A DNA stretch of 64,000 nucleotides from Neelides folsomi. Its lineage: Eukaryota; Arthropoda; Collembola; Neelipleona; Neelidae. Location of the stretch: the NCBI GenBank assembly GCA_034687125.1, contig JAQGBZ010000021.1:62001-126000 (forward strand), read 5' to 3'. Below, piece after piece: positions 12,699 to 25,452 of this stretch; position 1 is the first letter of the stretch, and each line of letters begins with the position of its first letter. A program made the translations under genes and the position numbers. The notes under the pieces are model-generated. The model was not told where the DNA came from and ran no database searches. It saw only the letters and a list, made by a program, of their open reading frames with translations.

Positions 12699-15600
12699 TT
12701 ATCTTCTTGGAGGGATCTGCGGTTGAGTGCGAGCAGGAATGGGAGGTGCGTGGGGAACCACACGAGCTGGAATAGGAGGAAGATCTTCCGAAGGAGAATC
12801 TTTCTTCCCAACTTGTCTTGGAGGAACTGGTGGTAAATTCCCGGGGAATGAAACTCTAAAATATTAATAAATCATTTGGGATTAAATTCATTCATTAATT
12901 ATTATTTTATTACATTAAAGAATTTAAGAAGAATTAATAATTTTATAATTAATTACTGAGTTGTTGTTGAAGGAGGTGTTTGAATTCTTGGAGGTGCTGG
13001 TGGTGGAGCGCCTTCAAAATTTATTGTTTCATTCCTTGGAGATTCCACAAGAGGTGACTGCTTAGGCGAAACTTTTGGTGTACTCTCCTATTAATGTTGT
13101 AATTTAGAATTACCAGTTACATTACTACTAAATTATCCTTCATAATACTTTAATTCAAATAAAGGCTTTAAATATAAAATTTTACATTCGAATAAATTTT
13201 TCTGTCTGGAACAGGTGAACGTGGAGGAGGAGGCCTCGAAGGCGGCGCTGGTCGTGCTGGAGATTTTCTCCCATCTACATTCCCCATGATGTTCAAATTC
13301 AGGCCATGATGATCTTCTATAAAAGAAAATAAAAAATTAATCTCAAATACTAAAACACATGGCTTTATAATTGCATACAAACTTATAGAAATATTCAAAA
13401 GTTATTTAGTCAAATACCTTTGTATCGAAAATCCATTTGACCAACATTATTATTTTCTCGTGGTGGCAGGAGAGGAATCGTATTGTTTGCACAAAGTGCC
13501 ATTTCCTTCTCAAGATGATTCTCCCATTCAGTCGTTTTCAATCGAATGTAAACAACATGATTGCCAATCTATTAAATAATAAATCGATTAATTAAGAATT
13601 ATTTCAATGCATTTTTTTAGTTTGCAGCTTGTTCAGGATTATTGTATATTTTGGAGGATAATCCTTTTTAAGAATAAACTCTTACTTGAATTGATCGAAG
13701 TTGAGAAGCAGCGAGGGCAGCGAGTCCATCACTAAAAGTGATGTAAATTTCATTTTGGAGGTGTCGAACAAGCACGGCATTTCCACACCCAGCTAATTCA
13801 TTCAAAATATCTCCATCGGCGCATTCAGTGTGAAAAAAGTCTGGATCTTCGGTGTGGAGGATTACTGTAGCATCAGGAGGTCCAAATTGTCTTACGACAT
13901 CTTCAAAGATTCGATCTCTTTTCTCTTGAAGAACTTCCAATACTTCTGTCTCGATTATAGCAACCACTGGCCGATGGTCGCTTTGCTTTAACTCTGCTCT
14001 CCCATAATGCAAACATTGGCCAGAGTTCCAATCAGGAGGAATTTCTATTAAACACGAATTGTCTCAAATAAAAATCTAACACTTACACGTATTTGTTATT
14101 TTATTAATTATTATTATTATAAATATAATTGTCTTTATGGTAAAAACTTAATTATCAGTCAATATAAAAAGTGGAATGACACATAAATAGTACATAATAG
14201 TATATTAGATCTTTGACAATTACCCAATTCCGAAAAAGGCATTCTTCTCTTCCAAAGAATCCTATCTGTATAAGCAGGAATCCGAAGCTTTTCGCTCGTA
14301 TCGTAGTCTTCAGAGAAGAGATCGTATTTATACGTGGGAGGGAAATTGATGGGCCCTTCCGTGTACCCTTGAAACACGTTCCCGCTCTTCTTTTCTACTG
14401 ACAATTGATCCTTCTGAAGAAGATAAGGCCAATCTTGTCTACTGACCATTTCCACAACTTCGGCTCGATCCATATCAATACGATAATTGAAATCTCCACA
14501 CCAAAAGATGTGATCGTGAGAATCCAAAGTTCGACCCTATGATTTTACCAATTTTTTTATAAAGGGAAAATTGCTAACTTAATAAAATATATGGTATAAG
14601 TGGGATTGAGTTTACCATCGGGAATAAAATTTTCCTTGTTATTTCTGCAAAATCTTCATCTCTCTCTTTGATTTGATGTTGCCCAGCCGCAAAATGAGAG
14701 CAAACGAAACAGAGAGACGAACTGTATAGAACGAACCGAATCACCGTCGCACCTTTGTTTCCTATAAGTAATCCAAATGACACATTTTTAATTGGTTCTT
14801 TAGATTTACTCGCTAAATAAATTAAATATTACCAGTTGCTCCACCCAATCCAGTTTTAACCGAATCGGTTGCTACATCCTTGATAAAAGGTAGAAGCGAA
14901 GGGCGAACGAAAACATAAAGACAAACTCCCACAAGTTGCAAGGAAGTTAAAAGAACATATTGATGATCTCGATTGAGAATCTTTTCCAATTCTTCTGCCC
15001 ATGCTTTCTTATTTTCAGAACTATTAATTAAATTAAACATTAAACGTTTTGATTAACCTTAAAAGATTTAACTTAATTTTGAAATATTTAAAATGTTACC
15101 TTGCAGCGACAATATTTCCAGCATTAAGATCAACAATTTCTTGAAATCCAACAGCGAAAATATCAGATTTTATTTCCAACTCTTCTTCATCGTGGATTGA
15201 AACTAAGGCTGAAATAGTTAAATAGGAAATTTAATGCATTGTCAAACCATAAACATTTAACCATATAAACTATTAAAACTTACATGAAGATTTTGTCATT
15301 TTCGAGCCATCCAGAAGCCAGTCGGACAATGAGAGATCTTTGTATACAACAGATCTAAAATGTTTTCCTCCATTTACATTGTAAGTTCCAACAGTGACAA
15401 CAATGGGTCTTGGGTTTGTGTATTCTTCCCATCTTTTCACCATTGCTCTCAGAACGATTGGAGGAGCTAGAAAATAATTAAAATCTTAAAATTCCTTTAA
15501 AAACTTTCATTTTTTATAGAGGGATTTAATTATTTAAATATTAATTGGATAGTTTAAACATGATTAGTTAGATTATTAAAGTACCATGAAGGTAATGAGG

Positions 15601-18600
15601 TGGAAGGAATGATCTTGAATAGCTTGTCAATTCCGTATTGAAAGTGTGTCCAAGAAGAAGAACGTCAATCGCCTCTTGTTTGCTCTGATCCAATAAATTA
15701 TTCTGAATCGTCCGAGCTGCTGATCGAGCGCCGTCCATTAACTTTAAATAAGATTAAAATTAAAATTAAATCAGATATATTAAATCAGATGCATAGTCAT
15801 TATTAATTTTTTACACGAATGAATTAATTAACTTATTTATTTTTTATACTTTTGATCCTCCTTGAATGGCTCCAGTGCCAGCGTAGATCTTTGATACTTC
15901 GTTTCCATTGTTGATCCACATTTCTCTAAACTTCTCTTCAAACTTTGAATAGTTGAGTTCCATCTTTTTTAATTGGCTCTCCAACACCTTTTAATAATTA
16001 TTTAAATTTATTATTTATACTTTTATTCAAAATTATTAGTAGTTTCAAATTGGTCCAGTTCCAATTAGTACAGGTACTTTTAAATCTTATACCTTAAGAC
16101 CAATGAATGTTTGAACGCAATTGGTCCTATCTAAACAGTCAAGGCAGTTTGTTCTCACGGTTCCGATCTGGAACCTGTAAAAACATTCATATAAAATATT
16201 TAAATATATAATTGGTGATTATTAATTACTTTAAATTAATTAAAGTGCCATACATTGTAGATTGAATGAGCTAACATTAGATAAATAATATTAAGAAAAT
16301 ACTTCTCAGTTGTTCCATGTTTGTAGAAATATCCAAATTCGTTCAAATGTGGCATCAATTGAACTTCCAATTTCTCCAATCCTCTGTGACCTCTTTCTTG
16401 ATGAAAATCGAATAGAATGTGAGGAATGTCGGAATGTTCAGGATGAGTTGAGTGTTGAGTCTAAAATTTCAAATATGAATAATTGAATTGATAGTTCGTT
16501 ATTTATGTATCTCATTAAGGTTAAAAGATTTAAATACTTGCACAAATTAATGAGAACTTTAATCTGTGGTATTCAAAATTAAATATTTTAAGATAATGTA
16601 GTTACATGAAATAGAGAAGAGAGCATGGCTTCTCCTTCTTTAGAACCCACAAGACTCGTTCCAAGAAGATTAACAATTGCTTGTTTTCCATATCGATCCT
16701 TAAGGATTTTAAAATGTTTTCCAAAAGCCGAACAGGCGGCTTCGATACCTCGAGAAAGTCTAACTTTATGAGATCCAACCTGAAACAAGTAATTTCCGCT
16801 TATAGTAAAAATTAACTACAGTTTCAATAATATTTGGTATATATATACATATAATTTATATGGATCAATACTTGAACTCCAGGTTGTTCCCAAAATAAAG
16901 GAACAGATCCGCGAGTTTGAAGAAATGAAGAGATTTCTGACTCCGAAGAAAGAATTTGTTCCGTTTCCACAAAATTTGCTACGTGACCATCATCATTTGT
17001 TCCTCTCACGTTAAACCTATTTAATATAAAATACAACATTATTAAAATTATAATGTGGCGCAAACATAAAACAAACTATGCATTTTATAATGAGCATAGA
17101 TGTGTTAAATAAATAAATATAAATAAAAACGGTTTGGAGTAATTACCGAGTTCCAGCCCTTTCGCATGAAAGTCGTGAGATAAGTGCCGCTTTTACGGTT
17201 TTGATTCCATCATAAACCGTTCGAATTTCGACTGAACCGCACGTCGTCTTTAACAGCCACTCGTTACAATCGATCCCGTATCTCATCAAATGAAGAAACA
17301 AGGTTCGATTCCTATTGAAAATTTAATCATTTTATTTGAACTAAAATCAACTATAAGAGATTTGGTATTTAATTGATTTAACCGGATATAATTTATACCA
17401 AAAGAAACGATTATCAGGTTCCTTTGCAAATGATCTCTTTTGTTCACAAATGGTTAAATCCAAATGATCGTTTATTCCAGACCATGCGAAATAGAATGTT
17501 CCAGAATTCATGACTTTCTTTATCTAAATTATCGAAATGATAAATTATATATTAATTGTTAAATATATTACTTAATGTTAGTTTCGATTTCAACGAAAGT
17601 ATTCTATGATCGATAGAGAAATTAACAATTTACTTCAAAGATCTTTTCATCCTCGTGCGCAAAACTTCGTAGATTAATGAAAGTCGTCTGCGTTATACGA
17701 AATATTTCCGATTCTGCAATTTTCCCAACCGAAACACATCCACTGACCATGACGAGAAACATAAGCTGGTCATCCTCTGAAAAAATATTGTACAAATCAA
17801 CTCATTTCAATATAACTATATTAAATCATTCCATTTTAATTTCATTGACCTCTTTAATAATTATTTTGATCGATTCAATTACGCAAAATACATTATGCAT
17901 GTACATAATTAAACCAATAACAATGTTAATATAAGAACCATTTATTTATTAAATGTTATGATTTGAATCGAAACTAATGTTAGTATAAATTGTAATTTAA
18001 CAACGTTAGATTTACATACCGTTCGAGTTAGGTCCTTGTTAGCATTTAAGTAAATTACGATTATACATTATTAGCTAATTAATTATGAAGAATGGATAAA
18101 TAAGAATCAAAAACTTGTGAAAATCATTAAAAATGAATTTAGGTAAATGGTTAAATATTTGTATACAATGAGTTAATTTACCAGTATGAAACTGAAGAAC
18201 TCCGAGACAGCCATAGTAAGATTCAACACTTGACTTGTAGTTTTTCTTTATTATGTCCACTTCACCTTTAGCTGAAAAGTTGTAAACAAAACCATTAGTA
18301 AAAATCATTAAAATTAACCAATAATTAGGTATATATTAGTGTATGTAAATCTAATTCTCATATCAAATTGTGTTTAAATAATATACAAGGTTGGCCATAA
18401 GTATCTTTCTTTTTATACGATTGTTTATTTAAAAAAGAAAGATACTTATGGCCCACCCTGTAGTGTCATATATTAAACTTACTGATTTGTGCGACTGCAT
18501 TTGATTCAAATAGCAAAGCATCATCTTTGTTCCGATGTTTAACAAGGATACTAAAGGTCTCTGATGGATTAATGGGAGATAAAACCCGAAAAGGTTTTCC

Positions 18601-18609
18601 TAGTGCCAT
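12699..18609 (-). CDS. Synj: Synaptojanin: SAC plus inositol polyphosphate 5-phosphatase
   Basis: Dephosphorylates PI(4,5)P2 and other phosphoinositides during clathrin uncoating at synapses. It has 21 exons: 18483-18609, 18182-18271, 17634-17776, 17399-17523, 17147-17311, 16872-17016, 16606-16779, 16303-16460, 16093-16174, 15850-15987, 15585-15741, 15284-15466, 15100-15208, 14833-15020, 14616-14761, 14224-14536, 13686-14044, 13418-13568, 13186-13316, 12957-13087 and 12699-12855. All phases match and give 1123 residues. The N-terminus (MALGKPFRV) matches family starts. The SAC catalytic motif [12 protein letters not shown] is intact around Cys386. The 5-phosphatase has [21 protein letters not shown] and SDHRPV. 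An RRM-like segment and a proline-rich tail ([16 protein letters not shown]) for SH3 partners follow. I see no NPF motif. Confidence 0.95.
18386..18460. mobile_element. 75-bp MITE in synaptojanin intron 1
   Basis: The left end CAAGGTTGGCCATAAGTAT and the right end ATACTTATGGCCCACCCTG are inverted copies meeting in a short loop. TA lies on each side (18384-18385 and 18461-18462). This is a hairpin MITE of the Tc1/mariner class. It lies within the first synaptojanin intron, away from the splice sites. Confidence 0.85.
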
Positions 18610-19712
18610 TCACACTGATTCACTTGAGATGAACTCAAGTCAGACGAAGATAATATTTGAAGTCAATTTGACAATTTAATAATGAATTAATTAATATTAA
18701 CCATTGAAAAGAATTATGAAGATTAAGATGTTTGGCTAGGCTTCAATACTTATTCATTAACTTTATCCTGATTCTATTTATTCGATGTGGTATATGGTCA
18801 GAGAGTTAATTAAGATAATGTTAACGAGTTGACGACCTTTAAGGAGGTGGTTCACCTTATAATTACTCTTTCATTTAAACATATTTTATATGTATGAATA
18901 TATTATATTTGAATACATTAGTAAGTAATGATGACTAATGTTAAAGAGGCTTATTTATTTAATTGGGATTAGAATTGAGAAGTTGAAATAAATAAAAACC
19001 AAACTCGATATTCAAATATTTGCAGTTGAATTATAAAATGGTGAGATTTGAAAGTTGAAGAAAGTATACGTCAAATAATTACTTTTAAAATAATTAGTGA
19101 AGTTTTAAATAAGGCAATTGGGAGCAGAGGGAGAGGAAATTGTAATTAAATGGTATTTAATTGAAAACTCGGGCAGACTGGGTCGGGTAGTCGAGAACGG
19201 CGGGATTTATCGGGAAAGTAGGAGGAGAAATCGGTGGAAAGGAAACCTACAAGAAATCTACTCAAATAACCCAATGCTAAAAGCCGCTCAGTTATCTTCA
19301 AGGGTTTAAACTTCCTCATTTAAAAGCGTTAATTGTGTTAAAGTAAATTATATAATTTAAATAACAATTTTGTAAATATATAATAGGTTCAACTAATCAT
19401 TAATTAACTAGAATATTGTTATCTTTAACAATTCGGCCATCATCATTTTATAAAATTACAATAAACTACTCCATACATAAGGTTATTTCCTTGTTCTAAA
19501 TACTCCTCAAAGTCAACCTATTTCACATTTATTTGATCTCATCTTGGGAAAGTTCCCACTAGATTAGGTATTAAATACAAATTAACCCTTTATTCCTAAA
19601 TTTATGAGTATTAAAAGTGATAATTTCCCAACTTAATAGTAACTCTAATTTTTCTCGCAATAAACCGCAGTAAGGCCAAGTGACTCGACTGAATTAATAT
19701 ATTTATAGCTGA
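18610..19712. other. Divergent promoter region, synaptojanin and BTB-PHR genes
   Basis: About 1.1 kb between two divergent start codons. A G-rich stretch at about 19110-19310, without AUG-initiated coding potential, could be a leader exon of the BTB gene. I recognise no other element. Confidence 0.5.
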
Positions 19713-21932
19713 ATGGATACGAAGCAATTAGAAAACCGCGAAGTTAATGTGGAAAACGACCACGGAAGCGATAAAGAGAATTTAACTCAATCTAAAGAAT
19801 CGCCAATAATTGAATTAAATTCAACGACTTCATCAAATTGCCCTATGCCAAATCCCGAGGAAGATGAAGCTGGGCGAGTTGAAGAAAAACTCACACAGCA
19901 ACTTCAAAGTTGTCAAATCGAGAACGAGAGCGAAGATTTGCCACAAAATCGTCTTCGGCGATCGAACATTTGCGAAGCTTGGCAGTCAACCAAGACCAAT
20001 ATCAAGGACCGAATTTCATTCCTATACAACAACGAAACAATGAGCGATATTGGATTCCTCATTGGACAATCTCGTCTTCGTGTTCCTGCTCATAAGTTTT
20101 TGCTCTCCATTGGATCTCCTGTCTTTGACGCGATGTTCAATGGACCTTTGGCCCTCAAAGAGAATGAGAAAACCGTGGAATTGCCCGATGTGGAACCAGA
20201 AGCTTTCCTTGCCTTACTTAAGGTACATTAAATCTTATTTCATTTTCTTTAATCTTGTGAACATTCAATTAATATATATATATAACTATTTAACTTTTTT
20301 AAAAAATAATGAGTGCTTAAATACATTTGTTTAATTTATGGGAGTTTCATTAATTTTTTGTTCTTTATAGTTTATGTACATGGACGAAGTGAGCGTTTCT
20401 GCTGAAAGTGTCATTACTGTTTTGTACACTGCCAAGAAATACGCTGTCCCGACACTTGAAAATCATTGCATTGCATTTCTTAAAGATAACTTGGTCCCGG
20501 AAAACGCTTTTCTTCTCCTATCCCAAGCAAGACTTTTCGACGAGCCACAACTCGCTGCTTTGTGTCTCGATTGCATTGACAAGTATGAGCGAACTGTACG
20601 ATATCTACAATTATTCAATTTTTTTCAATTCTCTTTCGAACATCAATATTAAGTCATTACCTATTAAAATGCTGAATTGTAAAAAATAGTTATACAGAAT
20701 AAATAACTTTTAATGCATATATCTTTTGTATGTAATTGAATATCAGCAAAATATTATAAAATAATTTATTTTAATTTAATTGAAGAAACACGGGGGTTGC
20801 AGTCAACGCTGAGGGTTTCACAGAAATCGACAAATCCACATTATCTGCTGTACTTGAGAGGGATACATTACGAATCAAAGAATTTGCTCTTTTTGAGGCT
20901 GTTGTCAAATGGGGGATTGCAGAATGCGGAAGAAAATGTTTAGAACCACTTCCTGAAAACCAAAGGATAACCCTTGGCGAAACTCTTCATTTAATTCGAT
21001 TTCCTCTCATGCCAGTAGAAGAATTTGCAATTGGGGTCGCTCAATTAGGAATTTTAACCGATGCAGAACTCGTTGCTCTTTTCCTTCACTTTAATATTGG
21101 ACCATCTAACATGTATTCATATTCCAATAATTATACTTTGCGTTTTCGGCTACACAGAATCTAATCAATATATTCATTCTTTGATAATAATATTTGTTTA
21201 ATAAAATGTTTCAATTGACTTTACAGCAACCATAAACCTCAAATTGAATTTCTCGATCGACCAAGGTGTTATATGACTGGAGAGGAATTAACGGCTTTTC
21301 GATTCCAGCAAGTTGAAACTCGATGGGGTTACAATGGATTAGCAGATCAAATTAGGTTTTATAAACATTTTATCAAATCTATTTATTAAAAACTCGATAA
21401 ATGAAAATGTGGGGTTTTTGCAAGGGTTTTTGTATTATAAAATGTTTCATCTGGGATATTTTATAGATTTCAAGTCGATCGGCGAATTTATATTGTGGGC
21501 TTTGGATTGTATGGCGGACTGTTTGGAACGAAAGAATACAAAGTTGAAATTCAAATTGGGCATTTGGGGACAGTTGTTGGGAGGCAAAGCGAATCTTTTA
21601 TTTCCGATGGCACAAAACAGACCTACAAAGTGATGTTTAGAGAACCAATTGAAATACTTCAAGATTTGATTTACACTGCTTCAGCACTTCTCAGAGTAAA
21701 AATTATTTGTTGAAATTCATATTATCATTAGCGGTGAATTAAATACTAAATGTAAGTTTATATGTATTTAAAGGGTCCCGACTCATATTATGGAGCTAAA
21801 GGTCAACGTAAAGTGGGAGTCGACTGCCCAGATGGTTCAACGGTCAACTTCACATTTTCTTACTCATCAGACAATAATAATGGAACATCAGTCGAAGATG
21901 GTCAAATCCCCGAAATCATCTTTCACACTTGA
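19713..21932 (+). CDS. BTB-BACK-PHR domain protein (BTBD1/2/3/6 family)
   Basis: Likely an adaptor for a Cullin-3 ubiquitin ligase. Exons 19713-20222, 20371-20582, 20786-21112, 21227-21355, 21467-21695 and 21774-21932 give 521 residues, the usual length of BTBD3/BTBD6. The first ~85 residues are acidic and low in complexity. The BTB domain begins near [11 protein letters not shown] (about residue 110). The BACK domain contains [18 protein letters not shown] and [13 protein letters not shown]-terminal PHR domain ([18 protein letters not shown] to [14 protein letters not shown]) ends at the stop. The donor at 20583 was chosen over the longer open frame because it alone restores the conserved IDKNT block. 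In Drosophila and vertebrates BTBD6-type proteins act in neurons. The exact paralogue is not decided. Confidence 0.92.
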
Positions 21933-22711
21933 TCATAATAATTCAGAGCTAACTAACTTTAAATATAAGACTCTTTACTCGTATTAATTATTATTATTTT
22001 GAGCTTTATTTATTTACATTATTACTTGTATGTGTGTATTACAAATGATATTATGCTTGATAAACATTATTAATAAATATAATCAATCATCATCACATTT
22101 GATATTATGTATATGAATCGTAAACAAATCCTGTGAAATGCAGTCAATGAATGAATTAATAAATTGGGTATTAAACCGCGCACGCATCACAATTTGATCA
22201 GTCAATTGTTTTTATTAATGCATTTGAAGGTGACGTTGAGGGAAGTCATGATCATGGCCATCCGCTCTTTCATTTCCGCACAATGAAACATAGCAACGGT
22301 ACATAAACAAATTAACGGGAACATATTCTTTCTTTACATTCTCTTATAAACACACACTTTTTGTACACACTCAATAACATTGCTCTCCGAAGAACACTAA
22401 AATATTTAAAGTGGAGTATAAAGAACTTTATGATAAGTTCAATAAAATAATTAAATTTTTTATCCATTTTTAAATTTTATGTAAAGGATATATTGTATAT
22501 TGTAGGATATTAGTATATTGGATATAAGTATATTGGAAATAATGGATTCCATCGAAAATTGTAAGTACATAAAACTATAAATTAAATACATATTTTATTT
22601 TTATTCGTGGTTAATATAAAAAGTTGTTTATTTTATTTAATAATATTCATTAAATTAGCTTTAATTGGGAAATATTAATTAGTAAAGAGAAACCTTAATT
22701 GTTTTTAGAGG
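21933..22711. other. Spacer between the BTB-PHR and 5-phosphatase genes, with a probable leader exon
   Basis: Both genes read rightward. A short segment ending at 22559 before a GTAAGT donor includes an ATG at 22541, but it runs straight into a stop when joined to the next exon. It is best read as a non-coding leader with a tiny upstream ORF. The rest is AT-rich with no recognisable feature. Confidence 0.4.
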
Positions 22712-24291
22712 ATGGAACCCACAAGTGGAGAAAGCGGAGATGGCTTTCTCACCAAAAAGGAAAGTTCACATTCATTAAGAACACCAACTTTGCCAAACCC
22801 TCCTAATTGTAATTACTTAATTATTATTTATTAAATAGATTTATAGTAGGTGGGTAATAACATTTATATTTCATTTAATAAAATCGTTGTTATTTTATTT
22901 AATCGATAATATAATCAATGAATTGATCAATTAAATCGGTATCAATTTTTATTATTTCAAAGGTTCTTGCCGAGATCATTCGAATTCCCATCACCATCAC
23001 GCACTGGAAGGAAATCCTTTACTCGGCCCTGAAGAGCTTGACTCGGCCCTTCCCAACCGAAAACTCATCGTTCAAGTAACGACATGGAACATGGGCTCAC
23101 TTCCCCTCCCTAAAGAGTTCCATCTTAGGAAATTGTTTTTCCACGATGAGCCCGCACTTCCCCCCATTGACCTCCACATTGTAGCCATTCAAGAATGTTG
23201 GCCGGAGACGGAAGCAGTTGAGTTGGAACTCCAACTCTGTCTCGGATCAACCTTCGTTCTCTTCACCTCCTCAACATTTGGGACGCTCCATGAATCCATA
23301 TTTATTAGAAGGGATTTGGTGTGGTTCACGGGAGAACCGAGCGAATCGACAATTTCAGTCAGATCTGGACGACTTTTTAAGACCAAGGGAGCTACTGTGA
23401 TTTCATTCTCCTTTTTTGGGACAAAATTCTCTTTTGTGACGGCTCATCTTTCTGCTGGAGCGGCAGGAGATCGGGAAAGGACGAGGATTGAAGAATTGAA
23501 AAAAATCATTGGGAGTGTACGGACGCCCAATGATGTTTTGTTCTTAGGGGGAGATCTCAATTTCCGAATTTCATATCTGAAGAGAGATTCAATCATTTCT
23601 AAACTCAAATCCACCGAGCTTCCAACCATTTTAGAAAAAGATGAACTTAATCAGATTTTTAGCAGAAAGGAAAATTTTCATAAATTTTTAGATGGATTTT
23701 ATGAAGCTGCAGCGATTACGTTCAAGTAATTAAAGATTATAATTAACTGAACAAGTTTCAATACTATTGTAATGATTTATTATTCGTATACTGTAAAAGT
23801 TTAAAGAATTTAATTTTGTGAATAGACCAACATACAAATATGATCTCGGAACGGATTCATTTGACACTTCGAATAAAAAGAGATCTCCAGCATATACGGA
23901 TCGAATCATGTACAAAAGCAAAAAAGATGGAATTGGACGGGATCCTGTTGTTTGCTTAGCATATGATTCAATTCAAAATATGAGAGTTTCTGATCATCGG
24001 CCTGTTTATGCAGTTTTTTCTGTTGATATCAAACCTGGATGTGACACGTAAACGCTTTCGATCCAATGGCTATTTTATTTAAATCTCGGCTTAGGGCTGA
24101 GGATGTAAATTAACTATATTTTATTTTGAATTAACTATAATATTATATTTAAAATTATTTATTTTGATAGGATGGCAATGTCTGGTGGAAAGTATAAAAG
24201 GGAATTGTATGTCAAAGCCGTTCAAAAACGAGCCAAATATTTGATGGAACGGAGGAAGAAACTCGCTTCTGCTGTTTGCCTGATTTCATAA
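22712..24291 (+). CDS. INPP5E: Inositol polyphosphate 5-phosphatase, INPP5E-like, with CaaX tail
   Basis: Removes the 5-phosphate of PI(3,4,5)P3 and PI(4,5)P2; in vertebrates INPP5E acts in the primary cilium. Exons 22712-22808, 22963-23725, 23826-24047 and 24171-24291 give 400 residues. Catalytic blocks seen are TTWNMGS, FLGGDLNFRIS, SPAYTDRIM and VSDHRPVYA. The linker EELDSALPNRKL before the catalytic domain resembles INPP5E. The last four residues are CLIS, a CaaX prenylation box after a basic helix, as in INPP5E. The N-terminus (about 65 residues) is much shorter than in the human protein, so a further upstream exon cannot be excluded. Arthropod cilia are limited mainly to sensory neurons and sperm, a likely site of action. 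Confidence 0.88.
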
Positions 24292-24742
24292 ATAAAATTT
24301 AAAATAATGAAACCTGCTTAATAATGCTAAATTCAATCAGTTTTGATGCCATTAAATGTAAAATTATAATATATTGTAAAACTTTCAAGTATTTAAATTT
24401 AATCCATATTTTAATTTTCATATATTATTTAGGATATATGTATATATATAAATAAATCATTTTGTTGAAAATTATACACAAAGTAATGTCATTAATTTCA
24501 AATTGAATTATTTAATACAAATGTAATTGTTTCACAAATATATCTGTAAAAACAATAATAAATATAAAAATCCATATTTTATTGATAAATAAAATTATAT
24601 ATTACGAACTAAATAAAATATTAATTATTATAAAATGATTTAGACTAAAGTGTGTTATAATTAATTATAATTAAATATCAATTTAATAACAAAAACAAAT
24701 GAAAGACTTTAGTTGACGTTTATTTCCATCTTGAATTTTGGT
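24292..24742. other. Convergent intergenic spacer
   Basis: About 450 bp of AT-rich 3' flanking sequence between two convergent genes. AATAAA-type signals overlap and follow the 5-phosphatase stop. Nothing else is seen. Confidence 0.55.
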
Positions 24743-25452
24743 TCAGTCGATACATCTTTCATCTTCTAGTTGATCCCAAAGTCTCACTTCTCCCAATCCA
24801 ACTTTGATTTCATCAATGACGATAAAATACGAGTCGAATTTGTCTCCGTCGATCATTATCTGAACAGTTAAATTAATAACAATTAAATAAATTAAACCAA
24901 GTTAAATCAAAGCTATAGAATATAATTTACTTTCTCCACCTCGCTACTTGGTCCAAAATAAAAGATTTTGGTACAAAATCCATCCGCTCCTTGGTTCAAT
25001 TGAGCAATGACTTGATCCTGAGTTGCCCAGTCAGTCGCCGCTACGGTCAACTTCGCTCCCTTGGACATCTCATTTAAATGGATGTAATATTTAATTAACA
25101 GAGATAAATCCCGTAATCGCCCACGTCGTTTCTTTTCGGGATTTCTAAAGTAAATTCTCCCTGGGGTTGAATGGTCCAAAACCCAAACTGATCTCCCTCT
25201 CAATTTGGGTCTCACTTTGAGTATCCTGTCAGGGGTCGAGTTCCAATGGATGAACCCTTCAATTTCAAACTCCTCCGGGGAAAGTTCAATGTCATGGATT
25301 GAGGGAGGTGGAGAACGGAAATGACCGCCATGAGCACGAATGTCTTCCCAACGTCGTTCTCGTTCGTTGTCGTCGATGGTCCGAGTGAGCCAAATGATCC
25401 AAACACACAAAACACATGTCACACCAAATACTATCACTAAAGGATTCCTCAT
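24743..25452 (-). CDS. Unrecognised type II single-pass membrane protein, 212 residues
   Basis: Two exons (24931-25452 and 24743-24859) join in phase. Residues about 5-23 (VIVFGVTCVLCVWIIWLT) form one hydrophobic helix after a basic start, so the protein is probably a signal anchor with a lumenal C-terminus. The rest is a compact region with alternating strands and helices, e.g. RGRSVWVLDHSTPGRIYF, KLTVAATDWATQDQVIAQL and KFDSYFIVIDEIKVGLG, which looks folded rather than disordered. There is one NxS glycosylation site (HWNSTP). I do not recognise a family and assign no function. Codon use resembles that of the neighbours, so I think it is a real gene. Confidence 0.75.

Noticed and set aside
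19118-19309. Short G-rich frame upstream of the BTB-PHR gene
   Set aside because: Starts with a non-ATG codon and has no domain; probably 5' leader.
20583-20652. Open frame continuing past BTB-PHR exon 2
   Set aside because: Ending at the GTATGA donor at 20583 and joining at 20786 restores the conserved IDKNT..NAEGF block in frame; the longer frame does not.
22541-22559. ATG with a short peptide before the 5-phosphatase gene, considered as its start
   Set aside because: Joined to the next exon at either possible AG it meets a stop at once, so I treat it as leader sequence and start at 22712.
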